64,000 nt of DNA from Mrakia gelida. Lineage: Eukaryota; Basidiomycota; Tremellomycetes; Cystofilobasidiales; Mrakiaceae. Of this stretch, positions 35,935 through 47,755 are shown piece by piece (the first letter of the stretch is position 1; every line of letters begins with the position of its first letter). The notes beneath the pieces are model-generated. The model had not been told where the DNA came from. It saw nothing but the letters and a program-made list of their open reading frames with translations, and searched no databases. The stretch lies in the NCBI GenBank assembly GCA_024345305.1, contig BRON01000013.1, positions 682,001 through 746,000 on the forward strand, read 5' to 3'. The position numbers were made by a program, and so were the translations under genes.

Positions 35935-38900
35935 ATGGCTCCTTTCACTTATGACGCTAGCCTCGAAACCACAGTCACAATCCCTGCTGAGTTCGGGACG
36001 GGAGTTCAAGTCCTCGGTGAGTGCAAGAACGTCGCGCGCGTCGAGCTCGATTCGATTCTCTCGTTCCCTCTTTCCCTAACGAAAAAAATGAGACGCTGAC
36101 TCTCTCTGTCCTCCTTTTTCTAACAGGTGGAGTGGATCCCTCTAGGAACGTTGGGACTTCCAGGTTCGTCTCCTTTTTCCAGCGAGTCGACGGCTCGAAC
36201 CCTCCTCGAGCCTCTCCTCTCCACCTCCTTCCTCCTCGCCACTGAAGCCTAGCTCAACACATCACTGACTTCCTCTTTACTTATCACTACCCCTTGCAGC
36301 TTCACCTACCCTCCTACCCAAGCGTTGACGTTGCTCGCTCCTGGTATCTGCGGACTCCTTTCAGTCTTCTCCGTCACCTCCCTCTTCGCCTACATCGGAT
36401 ACAAGCACTTCTCTGGCTCATCGAGCGGGAGAGCAGCGTCGAACTTCTTCATTCGAAACCCTCTCGGGATTGTCCTTTTATCGGTGAGTCTCGTTCTCGT
36501 CGCTCGCTCGACCTTGGAAGGTTTCTCGGTGGGATGATTGAACGAGAAGCTTTGACCACGCACTGACTGCTCACCTCATGATCGACAGCTCTTCATTACG
36601 GACCTATTGTAAGTCCTATTTCGAAGTAGAAGGAGGGGTTGAACTCCTCGCGAGGGAGAGTGTTTCAAGTTCGACGCGTCGCGAGGAAGCTGACCTACTT
36701 TCTTTTCGTTCGGGTGATTCTCAGCGGAGGCATCTCGTGGACAGTGATGATCGAATGGTCCAACAAGGAAATACCAAGGAATGGCTTGCTCGTTTTCTGG
36801 GATAGCAGAGCAGATTGGAAGCCTTGGGGCAGCTGTCTGGTGAGTCGACGCGTCGACGAGGGAGACGAGGAATGATGGACAAGAGTGCTGACCATTTCCG
36901 CTTGCGTTCTCTACATCCTCACTCGACGAATCATACAGGAACCTGCTCCTCTCCGTTCTCACCTTCTCAGTCCTCGTTCTCAATCTGCGACTCGACACGA
37001 GGTGAGCATGGATCGAAGGCCCGCGAGCGAGCATGCCGACCGATGATGCTGACTTCATCTTCTCTGTCTCGCAGGATGGTTTGAAGTCTTCTCTCCCTCG
37101 GCTGGGTCTTCATCTTCGTAAGTGCTTTTCTCGAAGACGAAGAGCAACGCGGTTCTCGACTGACGATCTCGACGCGACAAATCATTTTCTTCAACAGGTC
37201 CTCGTCGTCGCTGGACCGCTCGACTTCTACTTCGAAGGCTTTCCCATCGATCGGTTCTATGGACCAGCCAACAGATGGTGCTGGATGGGAGGTGAGTCCT
37301 CGATCTTCGGACTTGGAGGGAGGGAGAAAGAAAGGAACGAGCACCACCTCGTCGACTTCGCATCTTGGCTTCCTTGCCTTTTTCCCTTCAGCCTTCTGCG
37401 TCTCGTCACTGATATCACTACATTCCCTTATGACTCTCAGGTGAAAGCTCGACAACGAAGGCCTTCATCCTTCTCACCGAGATCGTTGTACGTCCGACAA
37501 TGCTTTGCGTCCGCGCTCCTCATGAACTGATCTTGCTCGCTTCAACAGTGCGTTATTGCGGCTGTCACTTCGCTTGTGCTATACCTCATCATCTACTTGA
37601 GACTCTCGGGGCGGCTGCACGTTGCGAACGGGAGGTGAGTCGATCTTTGTTTTCCGTTTCCTCGAGTTCGACTCGACCTTTTGAGCCCTGACCTTCTCGT
37701 TGTTCCAACAGGATCTCCATGAACTGGGTCGGAGGAAAGTCGTCGCATCACACCGAGCCAAGATTATCTTCCGGAGAAGAAAACATCGGAACCACCCCTC
37801 AGGGAGGGAAGACGATCGGAGGGAGTGAGTTGGGACAAAAACGGACGCGTCGTGACATCCCGCTGACGCTGTTCTTCCCCTTTTCACCCTCAGTTTCACA
37901 CGTCGAGAGCATCGGAAAACAAGTGTACGTCCACCCTTTTCTCATTTTCAGAACGAGCCAACGCTGATCTTGTCTCTTCCAGCGTCAACATCTGCAAAAA
38001 GCGTTCGTTCGATTGTCTCTTTCGATTGTCTCCTGCCTCTTTCGCTCACGCTCGACCTCTTCTCTTTCTGCAGTCCTGATGTACCCAATCATTTACATCA
38101 TCATCATCGTAAGCTCCTTTTCCAATCATTGCTTCCCCTCGACGTCGAGCCAAGACTGACGCGCCGCGTCTTCCCTTCTCTTCCTCCTCTTCGCAGACCC
38201 CAATCGCAGCCGCCCGTCTGTTCTTCTTCACCCATCCTTACGAGTCAGGAATGCGGATCGACTGGAGGGTCAGTGAAGTCGTCTTCTTCCTCCCTGGTCC
38301 TCTAATTCGCCTTGTCTCGACTCACTCGACACCGCTGACTCGCGATTATTTCGTTTTCTCCAGGTCAGCATGCCAGCAGCCTCGATGGAAGCCTCAAGCG
38401 GTTTCTTCAACACATTCCTTTTCATATTCACACGTCACTCGTGAGTCTCGAAGCTCCTTTCGACGGTCTCGAGACCCCTCTTCGATGATGGACCGACGCG
38501 TCTTGTTTCTCTTCTGCTCCCAGTCTCGTTCTTCGACCCACCGGACCAATCAGTGGTGTCCAGATCACTACTACTCGCATCGTCGTGGAGGACTATGCAT
38601 CTCCCGGAGGTTCGTCTCTGCTTGTCTCTCTTTGCTTCGAAGTCAAGTCGTGTCTGACCGCCTCGTTCGCTTTCCTCCCCTCACTAGATAGGAACAACAG
38701 CTTCAATCTTCGATCGATGGGAGGATCCAAGTTCAAGCACTCCCCCCGAGGAGACTCCAAAGGATCCGACGAAGACCTTCAACTTGATTTCGAGGCAGCC
38801 AACGCGGCCAGCAGAACCGTCGACTCCCTCTCGTACTCAGTCAACAGCGCGTCGAGAACTTCACTTCCTCAAGACTCGAATGCAGCAATCAGCGAGCTTG

Positions 38901-38956
38901 ACTTGGGGAGGGAACCTGAAGCGCACGCGAAGAGGGAAGCGGGTGGAGCGTTCTAG
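35935..38956 (+). CDS. Git3/Gpr1-type G-protein-coupled receptor, with an apparent frame break
   Basis: Fungal Git3/Gpr1 receptors sit in the plasma membrane and couple nutrient signals to cAMP. About fourteen short exons were traced. TM1 is LTLLAPGICGLLSVFSVTSL; TM2 starts LGIVLLS|LFITDL and continues GGISWTVMIEWSNK. TM3 is CSFSGIAEQIGSLGAAVW followed by NLLLSVLTFSVLVLNLRLDT, closely fitting the family pattern. TM4 is SLLSLGWVFIFVLVVAGPL, then FYGPANRWCWMG (loop Cys-Trp). TM5 is AFILLTEIVCVIAAVTSLVL, TM6 LLMYPIIYIIII and TM7 ASMEASSGFFNTFLFIFTRH. The cytosolic tail is polar and Ser-rich. The TM2 frame (codons from 36726) and the TM3 frame (codons from 36787) differ by one base within one exon, so the gene as given does not translate through. 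Either a base is wrong or the gene is broken. Confidence 0.72.
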
Positions 38957-39438
38957 GAGATGAACGTCGTCGCTTTGCTCTTTTCGGTTTCGTTTTTTTG
39001 GGTCTATCTCTTTCGGATTGGAGGGGGTATTGTGATGCTGGACTTGCGTCAAGACTCCCAGTTACCTGCAGCATCAAAGAGAAAGTCCACAAACGGCGTC
39101 GAAGGGAAGAAAAGTAGCTTACGTTTCTCGACGCGTCGACGATCTCGAAGTTCCAGAGCATTAGATAAAGCAAACGTCCTTCTAGGATAACTACGCAGAG
39201 TCTATTGTACTTTTAGGGTGTGGGAGGATGTCGAGATGGGGCGTATGAGGGGTCGTTACTAGATGAAACACACAGAGCGGGGGCGAGGAGAAAAACAACG
39301 GAGGGAAGATGCGAAGCGAGCAAGCGAGCAAGCGAGTCGAAAGGGAGACGAGAGAGAAGCGAGAACGAGAAGAGTCTAGAGCGAGAAAGTAGTCAATCTA
39401 TCCACAGCCTAGAGTCCGAGATCTACGCGCGAGTCCAT
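38957..39438. other. Convergent 3' spacer
   Basis: 482 bp of 3'-flanking sequence between the receptor gene and the aminotransferase gene. It contains a GACGCGTC palindrome (39130-39137) and a short direct repeat of GCGAGCAA around 39317-39335. No gene is seen. Confidence 0.4.
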
Positions 39439-41588
39439 CTAAGCGTCGATACCCTCGAGCTTCCTGGCCTCCCTGATGGCTCCCGCGAGTCTCTTGAATC
39501 CCTCCTCAGCCACGTCGGGCTCGATGATGGAGAAAGAGAGTCGGAACTGGGAGGAGACCTTTCCAGAAGGGTAGAAGGAAGATCCAGGGACAACCTGGTA
39601 AAAAGAAGAGGAAGGAAAGCGAGTGAGTCTTTGGTTCGACGCGTCGAGACGAGTGTTGCGAAACGAGAAGGAAGACTCACAAGAACTCCGTGGTCAAGAG
39701 CTCGGTTGGAAGCGAAGTGTCCAGCGTCCTTGAGGGGCGAGACGTCGATGAAGAGGAACATACCAGCGACGGGAGAGACCCAGGTCGCGATTCCGTCGAG
39801 GTACTTGTGAGCGAGCACCTCGAACCACTGTCGTCGCTTCTCGTAGACCATGGCGACCTTCTTGGCGTGCTCGAGGAAGCCAGAGATTCCCCACTTGCTA
39901 ACGAGCGACCAGACGATGGCCTGGGACATCGAAGAAGGCTGGAGGTTGACGATGGCGGTGTCTGGAAGAAGGAAGGAAAGAGGAAAACGATCAGCTCTCG
40001 AGCTCTGCTTCTTTCGACATCGAGGACGACTCACATGCATCCATGGCGTCGATGATGGCAGTGGGCCCAGCAGCGAAACCGAGTCGAAGACCAGAGGAGA
40101 GGATCTTGGAGAAGGAGTCGAATCGAACTGGGGCGGGACGAAAGAACGAAGGTGAGCTCGCGAAGGAAGTCGCGTCGAAACGAGAGACGAAGAGCGAACG
40201 AACCAGTGAGTCCTCCCTCGGGAACGATCTGAGTCTCGAGCTCGAAGTAAGACTTGATCATGTTGGGAGCGAGGAAGTAGTAGGGATCGTCCTCGATGAT
40301 GATGATTCCGTGATCTCGGCAGACCTTGAGGACCTCGAGCTTTCGCTCAACGGAGGAGGAGCATCCGCTGGGGTTTCCTGCCACAGGGACGGTGCTGATG
40401 GACGCAAAAACGAAACTGATCAGCTTCTCGCTTACAAACTCGTGTAGAGGTTGAAGAGGGGAGTACTCACTAGACAATGGTAGGCTTCTTCTCCCCAGCA
40501 GGCCAGTTATCGAGCATCTCCCTCATCCTGACGGGATCGAGACCCTCGAAGTCACAGTCGACCTCGTGCATCTTGCACTGGAGGACAGAGAGGATCGAGA
40601 TGACTCCGGAGTAGGCGGGGGACTCAATGAGAACGTTGTCTCCAGGGGAAACAAGGACGTGGAAAGCCTTGGAGAGCAGGTCCTGCAAAGGTCGAAACCA
40701 AGAAGGGAGAGAAGGTCAGCTCCGACGGCGCGTGCTTCAAGTCGATTCGAGGAGTCAAAGGAAAAGGACGAACCTGGCATCCAGCACCGAGCGAGACTCG
40801 CCACGAGTCGTTCCGAGGTCGGTTGTGAACTTGGGAGGAGAACTCGGTGACGAAGTTGTTCCTGTAAGACGAGAGAGAGACAGAACGAGAGGTCCGGTCA
40901 GCAAACCCGAAGCTCGACGGGTGAGCTCGCCCTCGCTCGTCTTTCCCTGCCCTCCCCTCCTTCTCCTCTTCGCTCATCTGAAGGGTCAACTCACAAACGA
41001 GGCCATCCAGGGGTAGGTCCGCTGTTCAAAGCAGAAGCAAGAAGGAAGGGCCGTCAGAGGACAGAAGTTCGAAAACCCCGAGAGTTGAAGCTCAACTTTT
41101 TCGTCCTTCCCCCCCTCCCTGCACCTTCAAGGATCAAAGAACTCACTAGGAAAGGGCCTCGACCATGTCGTCTCCCTCGATGGTGAGATCCATACCCTCG
41201 ATTCCGTCCTCAGCTCCGAGAGGAGGAGACATGTGCAAGGTCAAGGCCTGCGAACGAAAGAAAGGAAGGAGTGAGGAGAGGTGAGCTCTTCGTTTCATTC
41301 GTCCTCCCTCCTCTCCTTCTCGTTTGGATCTGAACCAGAGGAACGAGGTGCTCACCTTGAAAGGGAAAGTTCCAGGGTTGGGTCGACCGGCGAGGAAAGA
41401 GACTCGCTCGGGGTTCTCGTGCTTGAAGAGTCCACGGACTAGAGAAAAGGACGAACGAGAGAACGTGAAAGAGGTCAGAAATTCGTTCGTTCGTTTCGCC
41501 AAACAAGAAGGATTGCGAGCGCCTGCTACTCACTACCATCGTGGATCTTGAGTTGTCCGAGGGGAGAGAAGAGAGCCTTGTGGTCCAT
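39439..41588 (-). CDS. ARO8: Aromatic amino acid / 2-aminoadipate aminotransferase
   Basis: A fold-type I PLP enzyme of the ARO8/KAT-AadAT group, which interconverts aromatic amino acids or 2-aminoadipate and their oxo-acids. The start MDHKALFSPLGQLKIHDG leads to RGLFKHENPERVSFLAGRPN (substrate-binding N-terminal segment) and PGTFPF. Cofactor motifs include SLGAGCQDLLSKAFHVLVSP, ESPAYSGVISIL, VAGNPSGCS (Asn contacting PLP O3'), IIIIEDDPYYFLAP (Asp to the pyridine N, Tyr) and DSFSKILSSGLRLGF with the Schiff-base Lys. The C-terminal domain has GVLVVPGSSFYPSGK and RLSFSIIEPDVAEEGFKRLA, where the Arg binds the substrate carboxylate. All key residues are present. About ten introns interrupt it; the one near 39600-39690 contains GACGCGTC. 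The specific amino donor is not determined by sequence. Confidence 0.92.
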
Positions 41589-42027
41589 GGTTGAGCTGAG
41601 AGAGGAGTAAGGGTGAAAAGGGAGGATGTTGTGGTTGGGAGAAGGAGTCATGTCGAAAAGTCGAGCTTTCCCCTCCCTCCCTCCGAATCATGGGGGGTCG
41701 GACATCGCTGAGACGCCTTCCTGGGGTAAGGAAATCCGAGTCATCTCTCGTTTTTGTTACAACATCAACCTGTCGCGACGAGTCACGAGAGGGTCTAGCA
41801 GCGGTTTTGTTCGGAGCAAATGAAAAGAATGGCCGACGGAGAAAGGAAAGCGAGCGAGGTCGTTGAGAACTGGGTCGCGTCCTCGTCTCGTCTGACCTGG
41901 TCTGACTCGCTTCTCTCTCTCGCTCGACCCAGGTTGTTTGTAATTTCCAGAAGGCATATGATCATAGTAGAGTCGTATCCTTCTTCCCCATTTCCCTTCC
42001 TAGCTCCGTTCAGGTTCGAACGACGCT
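41589..42027. promoter_or_regulatory. ARO8 upstream region and eL28 3' end
   Basis: 439 bp; both flanking genes run leftward. No further gene or repeat is seen. The part near 41700-41760 is relatively AT-rich. Confidence 0.35.
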
Positions 42028-43238
42028 TTAAGCCTCAACGTCAGCGACGACGGCGGCAGCCTGGACGAACGAGGAACGAGAGACGAGGGTCAGCGTCACG
42101 TCGAGCTAGCAGACGGCGAGGCGGAGGGAGGTGCAGGGAAGGAAGGACGCACCTTGTGTCGGGGCTTCTTCTCCCTGGTGGTGGAGGGGGAAGCAGCCTC
42201 GATCTGGGAAGCCTGGAGAGCAGAAGCTCGGGCAAGAGCCGAGCTGTAGTTCGTTCGAACGAGGTTGTGGGTTCCGAGTTGAGGAGAAGGCGAGGTAGGA
42301 GGGCATGGAGGGCATGGAGGGAGAATGGAAAGAAGAAAGAGAGAGAAAGAGTCAGTGATTTGGTCTTCGCGTTCGAAGGGAAGCGAGGGTGAAACGCGAC
42401 TGAGAACGAAACAAGTGAGGGTAGGTAGCGACGAGAGAGATATAGATGAAGAGAGAAAAGAGGTGTGCCCGACCAGCAATGAGGCCCAACTCCACAGAGG
42501 TAAGAGGAAGAGAGCACGGAAAAGGTCGGGACTGAATCGATCTAGCAACGATTGATCGAACCGTAGGTTTCTGGAAACCTCTCCTGCTTCGACTCGAAAG
42601 ACGAAGAGAGAGGTTGAGATGGGACGGGGTTGGATCCATTGCGGAGGGTATGGTGATGAAGGTAAGAGACGAGAGTGGAGTCGTGTATGTAGAGAAGGAA
42701 GGCGAAGGCCGAGACGAGACGTGAAAGGAAGGAAGGCAGGAGGGAGGAAGCTGAACACTCACGTCCTGAGGTCGGGTCGGTATCCCTTAGCGGCGGTCTC
42801 GACAGCGATGATCTTGGCAATTCGCCTCTGTCCGGCGTTTCCCTTGAGGGGAACGGATCGGATAGCCTTCTTGACCTGTGGGAGCGAACCAAAGGAAAGC
42901 AAGAACGAAGGAACGAAAGGTCAGCTCTCGCGCTCTCTCCTTCTCTCGTTGACCTGTGAGCCCTCCCCTCCCGTCCTCCCTGCCGTCCCATATCCTTGAG
43001 ACGATTGACTCACGTGTCGGGGGTTGGCTCCGATGATTCGAGTGGAGAGGGTAAGTCCTCCGGTCTCGGTCGAGGGGGTGATGGCGACGGTCTTCAAGTT
43101 GGCGAGTCCAGAGTACTTGAAAGAGTGGATGTTTCGGAGGTTTCCAGGCTCGGACGAGAAGATGGGTCCCTCGACGGTTCGCTTGACGATGAAGGAGTTC
43201 GACTTCCTGAGGAGGAGCCACTGAAGATCGGCAGACAT
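42028..43238 (-). CDS. RPL28: Cytosolic large-subunit ribosomal protein eL28
   Basis: eL28 is a eukaryote-specific protein of the 60S subunit, present in animals, plants and many fungi but lost in Saccharomyces. Exon 1 (43014-43238, 75 codons) reads MSADLQWLLLRKSNSFIVKR, then FSSEPGNLRNIHSFKYSGLA and NLKTVAITPSTETGGLTLST. Exon 2 (42763-42875) reads VKKAIRSVPLKGNAGQRRIA, then KIIAVETAAKGYRPDLR. Exon 3 (from 42243 down) continues TSALARASALQASQIEAASP and KKPRHK; a last exon adds AAAVADVEA. Length (about 150 residues) and order of blocks fit the family. The second intron (42244-42762, 519 nt) is several times longer than usual here, and such introns in ribosomal protein genes often host snoRNAs; I found no convincing box C/D or H/ACA set. 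Confidence 0.92.
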
Positions 43239-44445
43239 CTTGGAGAGGAAAGGAGGTGGAAGGTGCTGTTGGACGAGAGGAAGGGAGGGGAACGAGGTCA
43301 GCTCGTCGTTTCCATGGATCCAGAGAGCGAGTTGGGCGATGTGGTGGCGATGAAGGTGACGAGGGGAGTATGAGGTGTAAGATCAAAGGTTCCCCTCTCA
43401 ACTTGAAAGAGTTGAGAGGCCCTGAGCAAGGAAGGAAGGGACATCGAGTCGGCCATCTGAGCTCGACTCCTTCCTCCCTTGAGCTTGGATGAGCCTGACC
43501 TCCCCCTCCCTCAGGTCAAGAGATCTCGTCCAGCCTATCCCAGATCCACCCCTTCCTCCTCTATATCCCTCCCTCCAAAATCCCATCTGAAATCCCTCCC
43601 TTCCCAGGTTCAGGAGGGGCGAAACGAGACCATCATTCGCTGTCTGCTCATTCCTCCTCTTCCCCTCGTTCCCTTCTTTCCTGCTCCTCCTGAGCTCGGA
43701 TTTCGTCCGTTCGAATTTGTGCGTGGATTGTGGATGGGAGGGAATGATCTGCTGTCGATGAGGGGTGTGTGGGATGGAGAACTAACGTTGGGCGGAGGGT
43801 AGGGAGGTGGCTTCAAGAGGAAAAAGACAAGAGTCGAAAAGCTTGCGCTCCCCTCCTTCCTCCCCTCCCTCCTCCCGCGGTTCACTTTCCATTCCCTAGC
43901 CTCCCTCCTCTCGTTCTCCTTCCAACCACGACCCTCCATCTTTTCTTTTTCCTTCTTTCTCCCTCTTCTCGCTGAAATTTATAATCGTTCTCAACACGAC
44001 GACTGGAGCGTCAAGGCGCAGCTCAAACGAGGCTCAAGCTCGCCCTCTTCGCCTTTCCTCGTTCCTCCCTCGACCTCCCATCCCAACTCTGTCATCAACG
44101 GCCGTACCTCGACCACAGACTCACCTTCGGTCTTCGCTCTGCACTCTAGATCGAACACCTTCAAGCTCTACGGCACGAGACGACCCTGAATCGAACGACG
44201 CTCACCCTCGTCCTCGACGTGTCCCTACTTCCTCACTTCTCAGGTCCTCTTTCTTCCCGACTCCTTGATAGTTCATGATAAATGACCGTATTGTCATGCT
44301 CCGATTCTCTCGAGCTCTGAAGGAAGAAGCATGAGCGAGGCTCCTGACTCGGATGAGCTCTTCGCGTCCTCGCTTCGTTTTGACTTCCCGACCTTTTGTT
44401 TTGTGAGAGAGACGCAAGCTAGGTGACATGTCGTGTGCAAAATAA
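43239..44445. other. Upstream region of RPL28, no convincing gene
   Basis: 1.2 kb. The part next to RPL28 should hold its promoter and contains long pyrimidine stretches. A plus-strand open stretch around 44000-44190 (…STTDSPSVFALHSRSNTFKL…) looks mildly protein-like but has no upstream ATG in frame and no paired exon that I can find. Other open frames here begin with non-ATG codons. Confidence 0.35.
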
Positions 44446-45104
44446 TCATCTGAGAACCCAGAAAGCTAAGACGAACGTCTCCTCTCCTCCCTTCGTCGAC
44501 GAAACACCCAATCCGTTCCAACGACCCAACGACTCGCGACGAATTTGAGACCCGGTGAAGGACGACGACGGCGTTTTTGCAGAAGACGAGGAGGAGTGAG
44601 CGAGCAGAGGCTCGACGAAGTACTGGCGAGGTGGGGCGTCTTCGAGTACTGAGAGGCTGAGGAGGAAGGGAGAACGACGCGTCGACGTCAGCTCGGTGGT
44701 TCGTCTCGCTCGTCTGCTATCTCGAGCAGCGAAAGGACTCACTCGTGGTAGACGTGATGGGCCACTATATCCTTCGTTCGGATTGAACAAGGTTGATGTC
44801 GTAAGGTAAGCGGTAAAGCGAGGAAGGAAAGGGAGTGGGACGCCGTCGATGTTGAGGCGAGCGAGGAGGGTGTGAGAGTCGAGTGGGGATGGGGGGAGAG
44901 GAGAGGGTTTGGAATGATCTGAGTCGACGGCGGTGATGATAAAGCGAGGTTGGGGCTGGGGCTGGGGTGAGGAGAGTGGGAGGAAAGACGAAGGGAATCG
45001 CGAAGCAGCGCGTCGAACTGCAGACGAAGGAAGCGGGAGAGAAGAGCTGTTAGGTTTTAGTTGACGGAAAGAGATGCTCAGAGAAGAAGAGAGCTGATCT
45101 CACC
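44446..45104 (-). other. Possible 3'-UTR exon or gene remnant downstream of F-box-like gene A
   Basis: Directly after the stop of the F-box-like gene comes a good donor (TTTGAG|GTGAG), a CTGAC-less intron ending TTCGTCTGCAG near 45012, then an open stretch (…QPRFIITAVDSDHSKPSPLP…, …ARLNIDGVPLPFLPRFTAYL…) and a further open block ending …EETFVLAFWVLR and a stop at 44446. There is no ATG in frame. It may be spliced 3'-UTR of gene A or the remains of another gene. Confidence 0.25.
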
Positions 45105-46139
45105 TCAAATGTCCACCTCAACAACGAACAGAGGCTTGAACCTCTCCTCCATATCCGCCGCGATACCCTCCTCGACCTCCCTCTTCTGCTCCTCTGAGTC
45201 AACGACGAGAACGATGGACCCCTCGAGCATCTCGTCCAGACCGAAGAATCCGCTGTATCCCACAAGCCACTTGAGAAACCCGGCGCACGTCGGAGAGGTA
45301 GTGTTTCCGAGGAGGGAGGGTACGTTGAGTCGAAGGATTCGACGGCGTTCACGGTTCGGAGGAGGAAGACGGGCGAGCGTCGCAGGTCCGAGGCTTTGAG
45401 CCAAGAACGCTCCGTCAAAGCTGATTTGTTCGAGTCGAGTCCATCCGTCTAGAGGGGGATCGGAGGACAACCACATCCAGACGCTAGTAGTGTGACGTCG
45501 GCGAGGGAAGTCGTAGGCGACGCGGACTGGGTTGAGATGAGGGAGGAGGGCGCTGCTGAGGAGGTGTAAGAGACCGTGGTTCGAGTGTGGAAGGAATACC
45601 CGAAGCAACTGGAGGGGGATCGGAACTGTGGTAGCTCGTGACACTGAAACCTTGAGCTTGAGAGGGAACGTTTCGCGAGTCGACGTGAAGTCGAGGTGGA
45701 GGGATCGGATTCGCGAGAGGGTGAGATGCGCGTTGATTCGTGAGGTTTCGGCCTGAGGAGGGACGCCGAATAGATTCACGTCAGTAGGTCCGCATCAACA
45801 GCAGCTCCTGCTCAAGCGAGAAGGCGAACAGAAAAAGGACACACCTTCGATTCCTCCATCCTCTCGCAGAAGAGCTTCTCCAACGCCTCGACGGACCTGA
45901 CTTCGATGACGCCGTAGAGATGAGGAGATGTAGCGGCGAGGAAGTCGAGCGAAACCCTTCCAAGGGTGGCGAGGGTGGAAGGATCGCTCTGTTGGAAGAC
46001 GAGGAAGAGGACGTCCCAGGGCAAGGTTCGACGTTGCGAGCGGAGGCGACGTGAGGAAAGGATCTGGACGACGATTGAGGTGATACAGTCAGCTCAAGAA
46101 GGTACGACGATTAGAGCCATCGGTACTGACAGTCGACAT
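45105..46139 (-). CDS. F-box-like protein, paralog A
   Basis: The first exon is ATG-TCG-ACT only (46131-46139 region), spliced to ILSSRRLRSQRRTLPWDVLF, then LVFQQSDPSTLATLGRVSLD and FLAATSPHLYGVIEVRSVEA, LEKLFCERMEESK. The LPWDVL...LATLGRVSxxFxxxxxxxLY pattern resembles the N-terminal F-box of fungal orphan F-box proteins, followed by a repeat-like domain of alternating Leu and charged residues: AETSRINAHLTLSRIRSLHL through LFVVEVDI. If it is an F-box protein it would bind Skp1 and select substrates for a cullin-RING ligase; this is inferred. The copies at 46657-47755 and 63054-64000 share the layout, including the '…E[K/R]LF…E' block right after the box. The stop codon is followed at once by a splice donor. 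Confidence 0.65.
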
Positions 46140-46656
46140 GACCTGATACTGATACTCGAGAGAAAGCTGAGGACGCAAGAGGGACGAGCTGGAGGAGTGC
46201 GCACTGCGAGGTCAGCTCCTGAGCTCATCTCCCTTCTCCTTCCTCCCTGCTTTCAGCGAGCCCAAGACGAAACAAAAGGCTCACCGAGGAATTTGGGATG
46301 GGAGGATGATGGGGATGAAGTGCTTGAGGGAAGAAGGATCTCGACTGAGTCTGTGGGAGCGAGCAAAGGAGCAGGAGGAAGGAGGTCAGCTCCGTCGTTC
46401 GGCTTTCTTGCTTCGCTCCTTCGCCTCCCACCTCCTCTTTTTCCAGAAACTCACAGGTTCTGTGATCTTCTGGGATTAGAGGGTTGCTTCTTGTGATTAC
46501 GATCTGAAAGTCCGGGATCGAGAAGGATGGGAAGATGGAAGCTGGTCGTCGAGGAAGAGAAACGAGCTCACCCGAAATCGAAACCTCCTCCCTTCCTCTC
46601 CTTGCAGTCAGCCTCCAACCACGAGCATCTACTTCCCACCTCAACTCATCTCAACC
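46140..46656. promoter_or_regulatory. Upstream region shared by F-box-like genes A and B
   Basis: 517 bp between divergent starts of two paralogs. On the gene A side there are intron-like CTGAC/CAG signals (46205-46240, 46380-46450), so part may be spliced 5' leader. Confidence 0.35.
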
Positions 46657-47755
46657 ATGTCCTCTCCTACTTCACCTCTCACTTTCCTCCCCATCGAAAT
46701 GAAACGAGCGATCCTCAGCTTCTGCGACGGGGCCACCCTTGCCAAAGCGTGCCTCGGTTCCCTCTCCTTCCTCGAGCTCGCATCTCCCTTCCTCTACGGA
46801 GACATCCTCATCCACGGGCTTCAGCACTTCGAGAGACTCTTCTATGAGAAGGTGAGATCAAATACTCATCTCTCTTATCTTTCTGATCTCCTGGACTACC
46901 TGGCATCTTCTTCTTCGTCACCAGAAATCCCCCTCCTCCGCTCCTCACCTCGACCACCACTTCTCCCTCTCCCAACTCCAATCCCTCACCTTCCTTGGAG
47001 TCCAGAACGACTCCTTCAAACGAAACACCTTTAATATCACCACGAGTCGACTCCCATCCCCTTCTCCCCTTCAAATCAAGACGCTGAAGGTCCGTTTCGG
47101 TCGCCACGACGAATCAAAGAGGAGCAACCCTCTTCCTTTGGACCTTTACTCCTCCATCTTCTCGCTCTTCGATTCAGAGCACGTCATGTTCTTCTCTCCC
47201 TCAGGGGGCAAGTCGGATCAGCGACTTCCCTTCCCCTTGACTCTTGAGCTGGACAACTGGACGAGGATCAGGACCTGGTCGTGGTCGAACGTCGTCCTCG
47301 CCAACCGCCACTTCCGCCGCTTCTTCATCGGCAACTTGGCCTTCCTTTCCAACCTCCCCGACGGATCTCTTACGATCTCCTTCGATATCAGGACCAACAG
47401 GAGCAACGGTCTTACCTTCGAACAAGCGTGCACCTGCCAGGTGACCGGAGTGCGGAGTGCCGACTGGGACGCGCCGTTGTCGTGCGAGAAGGTTAGGGAG
47501 GTGGTGTTTCGGGCGAGTTCGCAGGAGCAAGTGACTCGAGTACGTGGGGTCATCGTAGACACGCTGAAGCATGAGGAGCCTGACGACGAGTTGAGGAGGA
47601 CGCTGCTGGAGATGGTTCACTTCGAGGTCGACGAGGTCAGTTCGACGATTTCCTCCTCTTCTCTTCCTCGAGCTACGCATCGCTGACTCTCTTCTACCCC
47701 ATCTTCTTCTCCTCATGCATAGCGATCATCAGGATCTACAGGTGGCAACCGATAA
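46657..47755 (+). CDS. F-box-like protein, paralog B
   Basis: Exon 1 reads MSSPTSPLTFLPIEMKRAIL, then SFCDGATLAKACLGSLSFLE and LASPFLYGDILIHGLQHFER, LFYEK. The LPIEMKRxIL...AKACLGSLSFLELASPxLY stretch is a recognisable F-box-type helix bundle. It splices (donor after LFYEK, acceptor GTCACCAG near 46924) to KSPSSAPHLDHHFSLSQLQS and a long domain with Leu-rich periodic strands (SLTFLGVQNDSFKRNTFNIT, FPLTLELDNWTRIRTWSWSN). A final short exon (47723-47755) adds RSSGSTGGNR and a stop. The domain after the F-box gives no known substrate class. It is divergent from paralog A and may be a lineage-specific expansion. Confidence 0.65.

Noticed and set aside
43479..43802. Plus-strand open frame in the RPL28 upstream region
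   Set aside because: It starts at a TTG, has low-complexity composition and matches no family.
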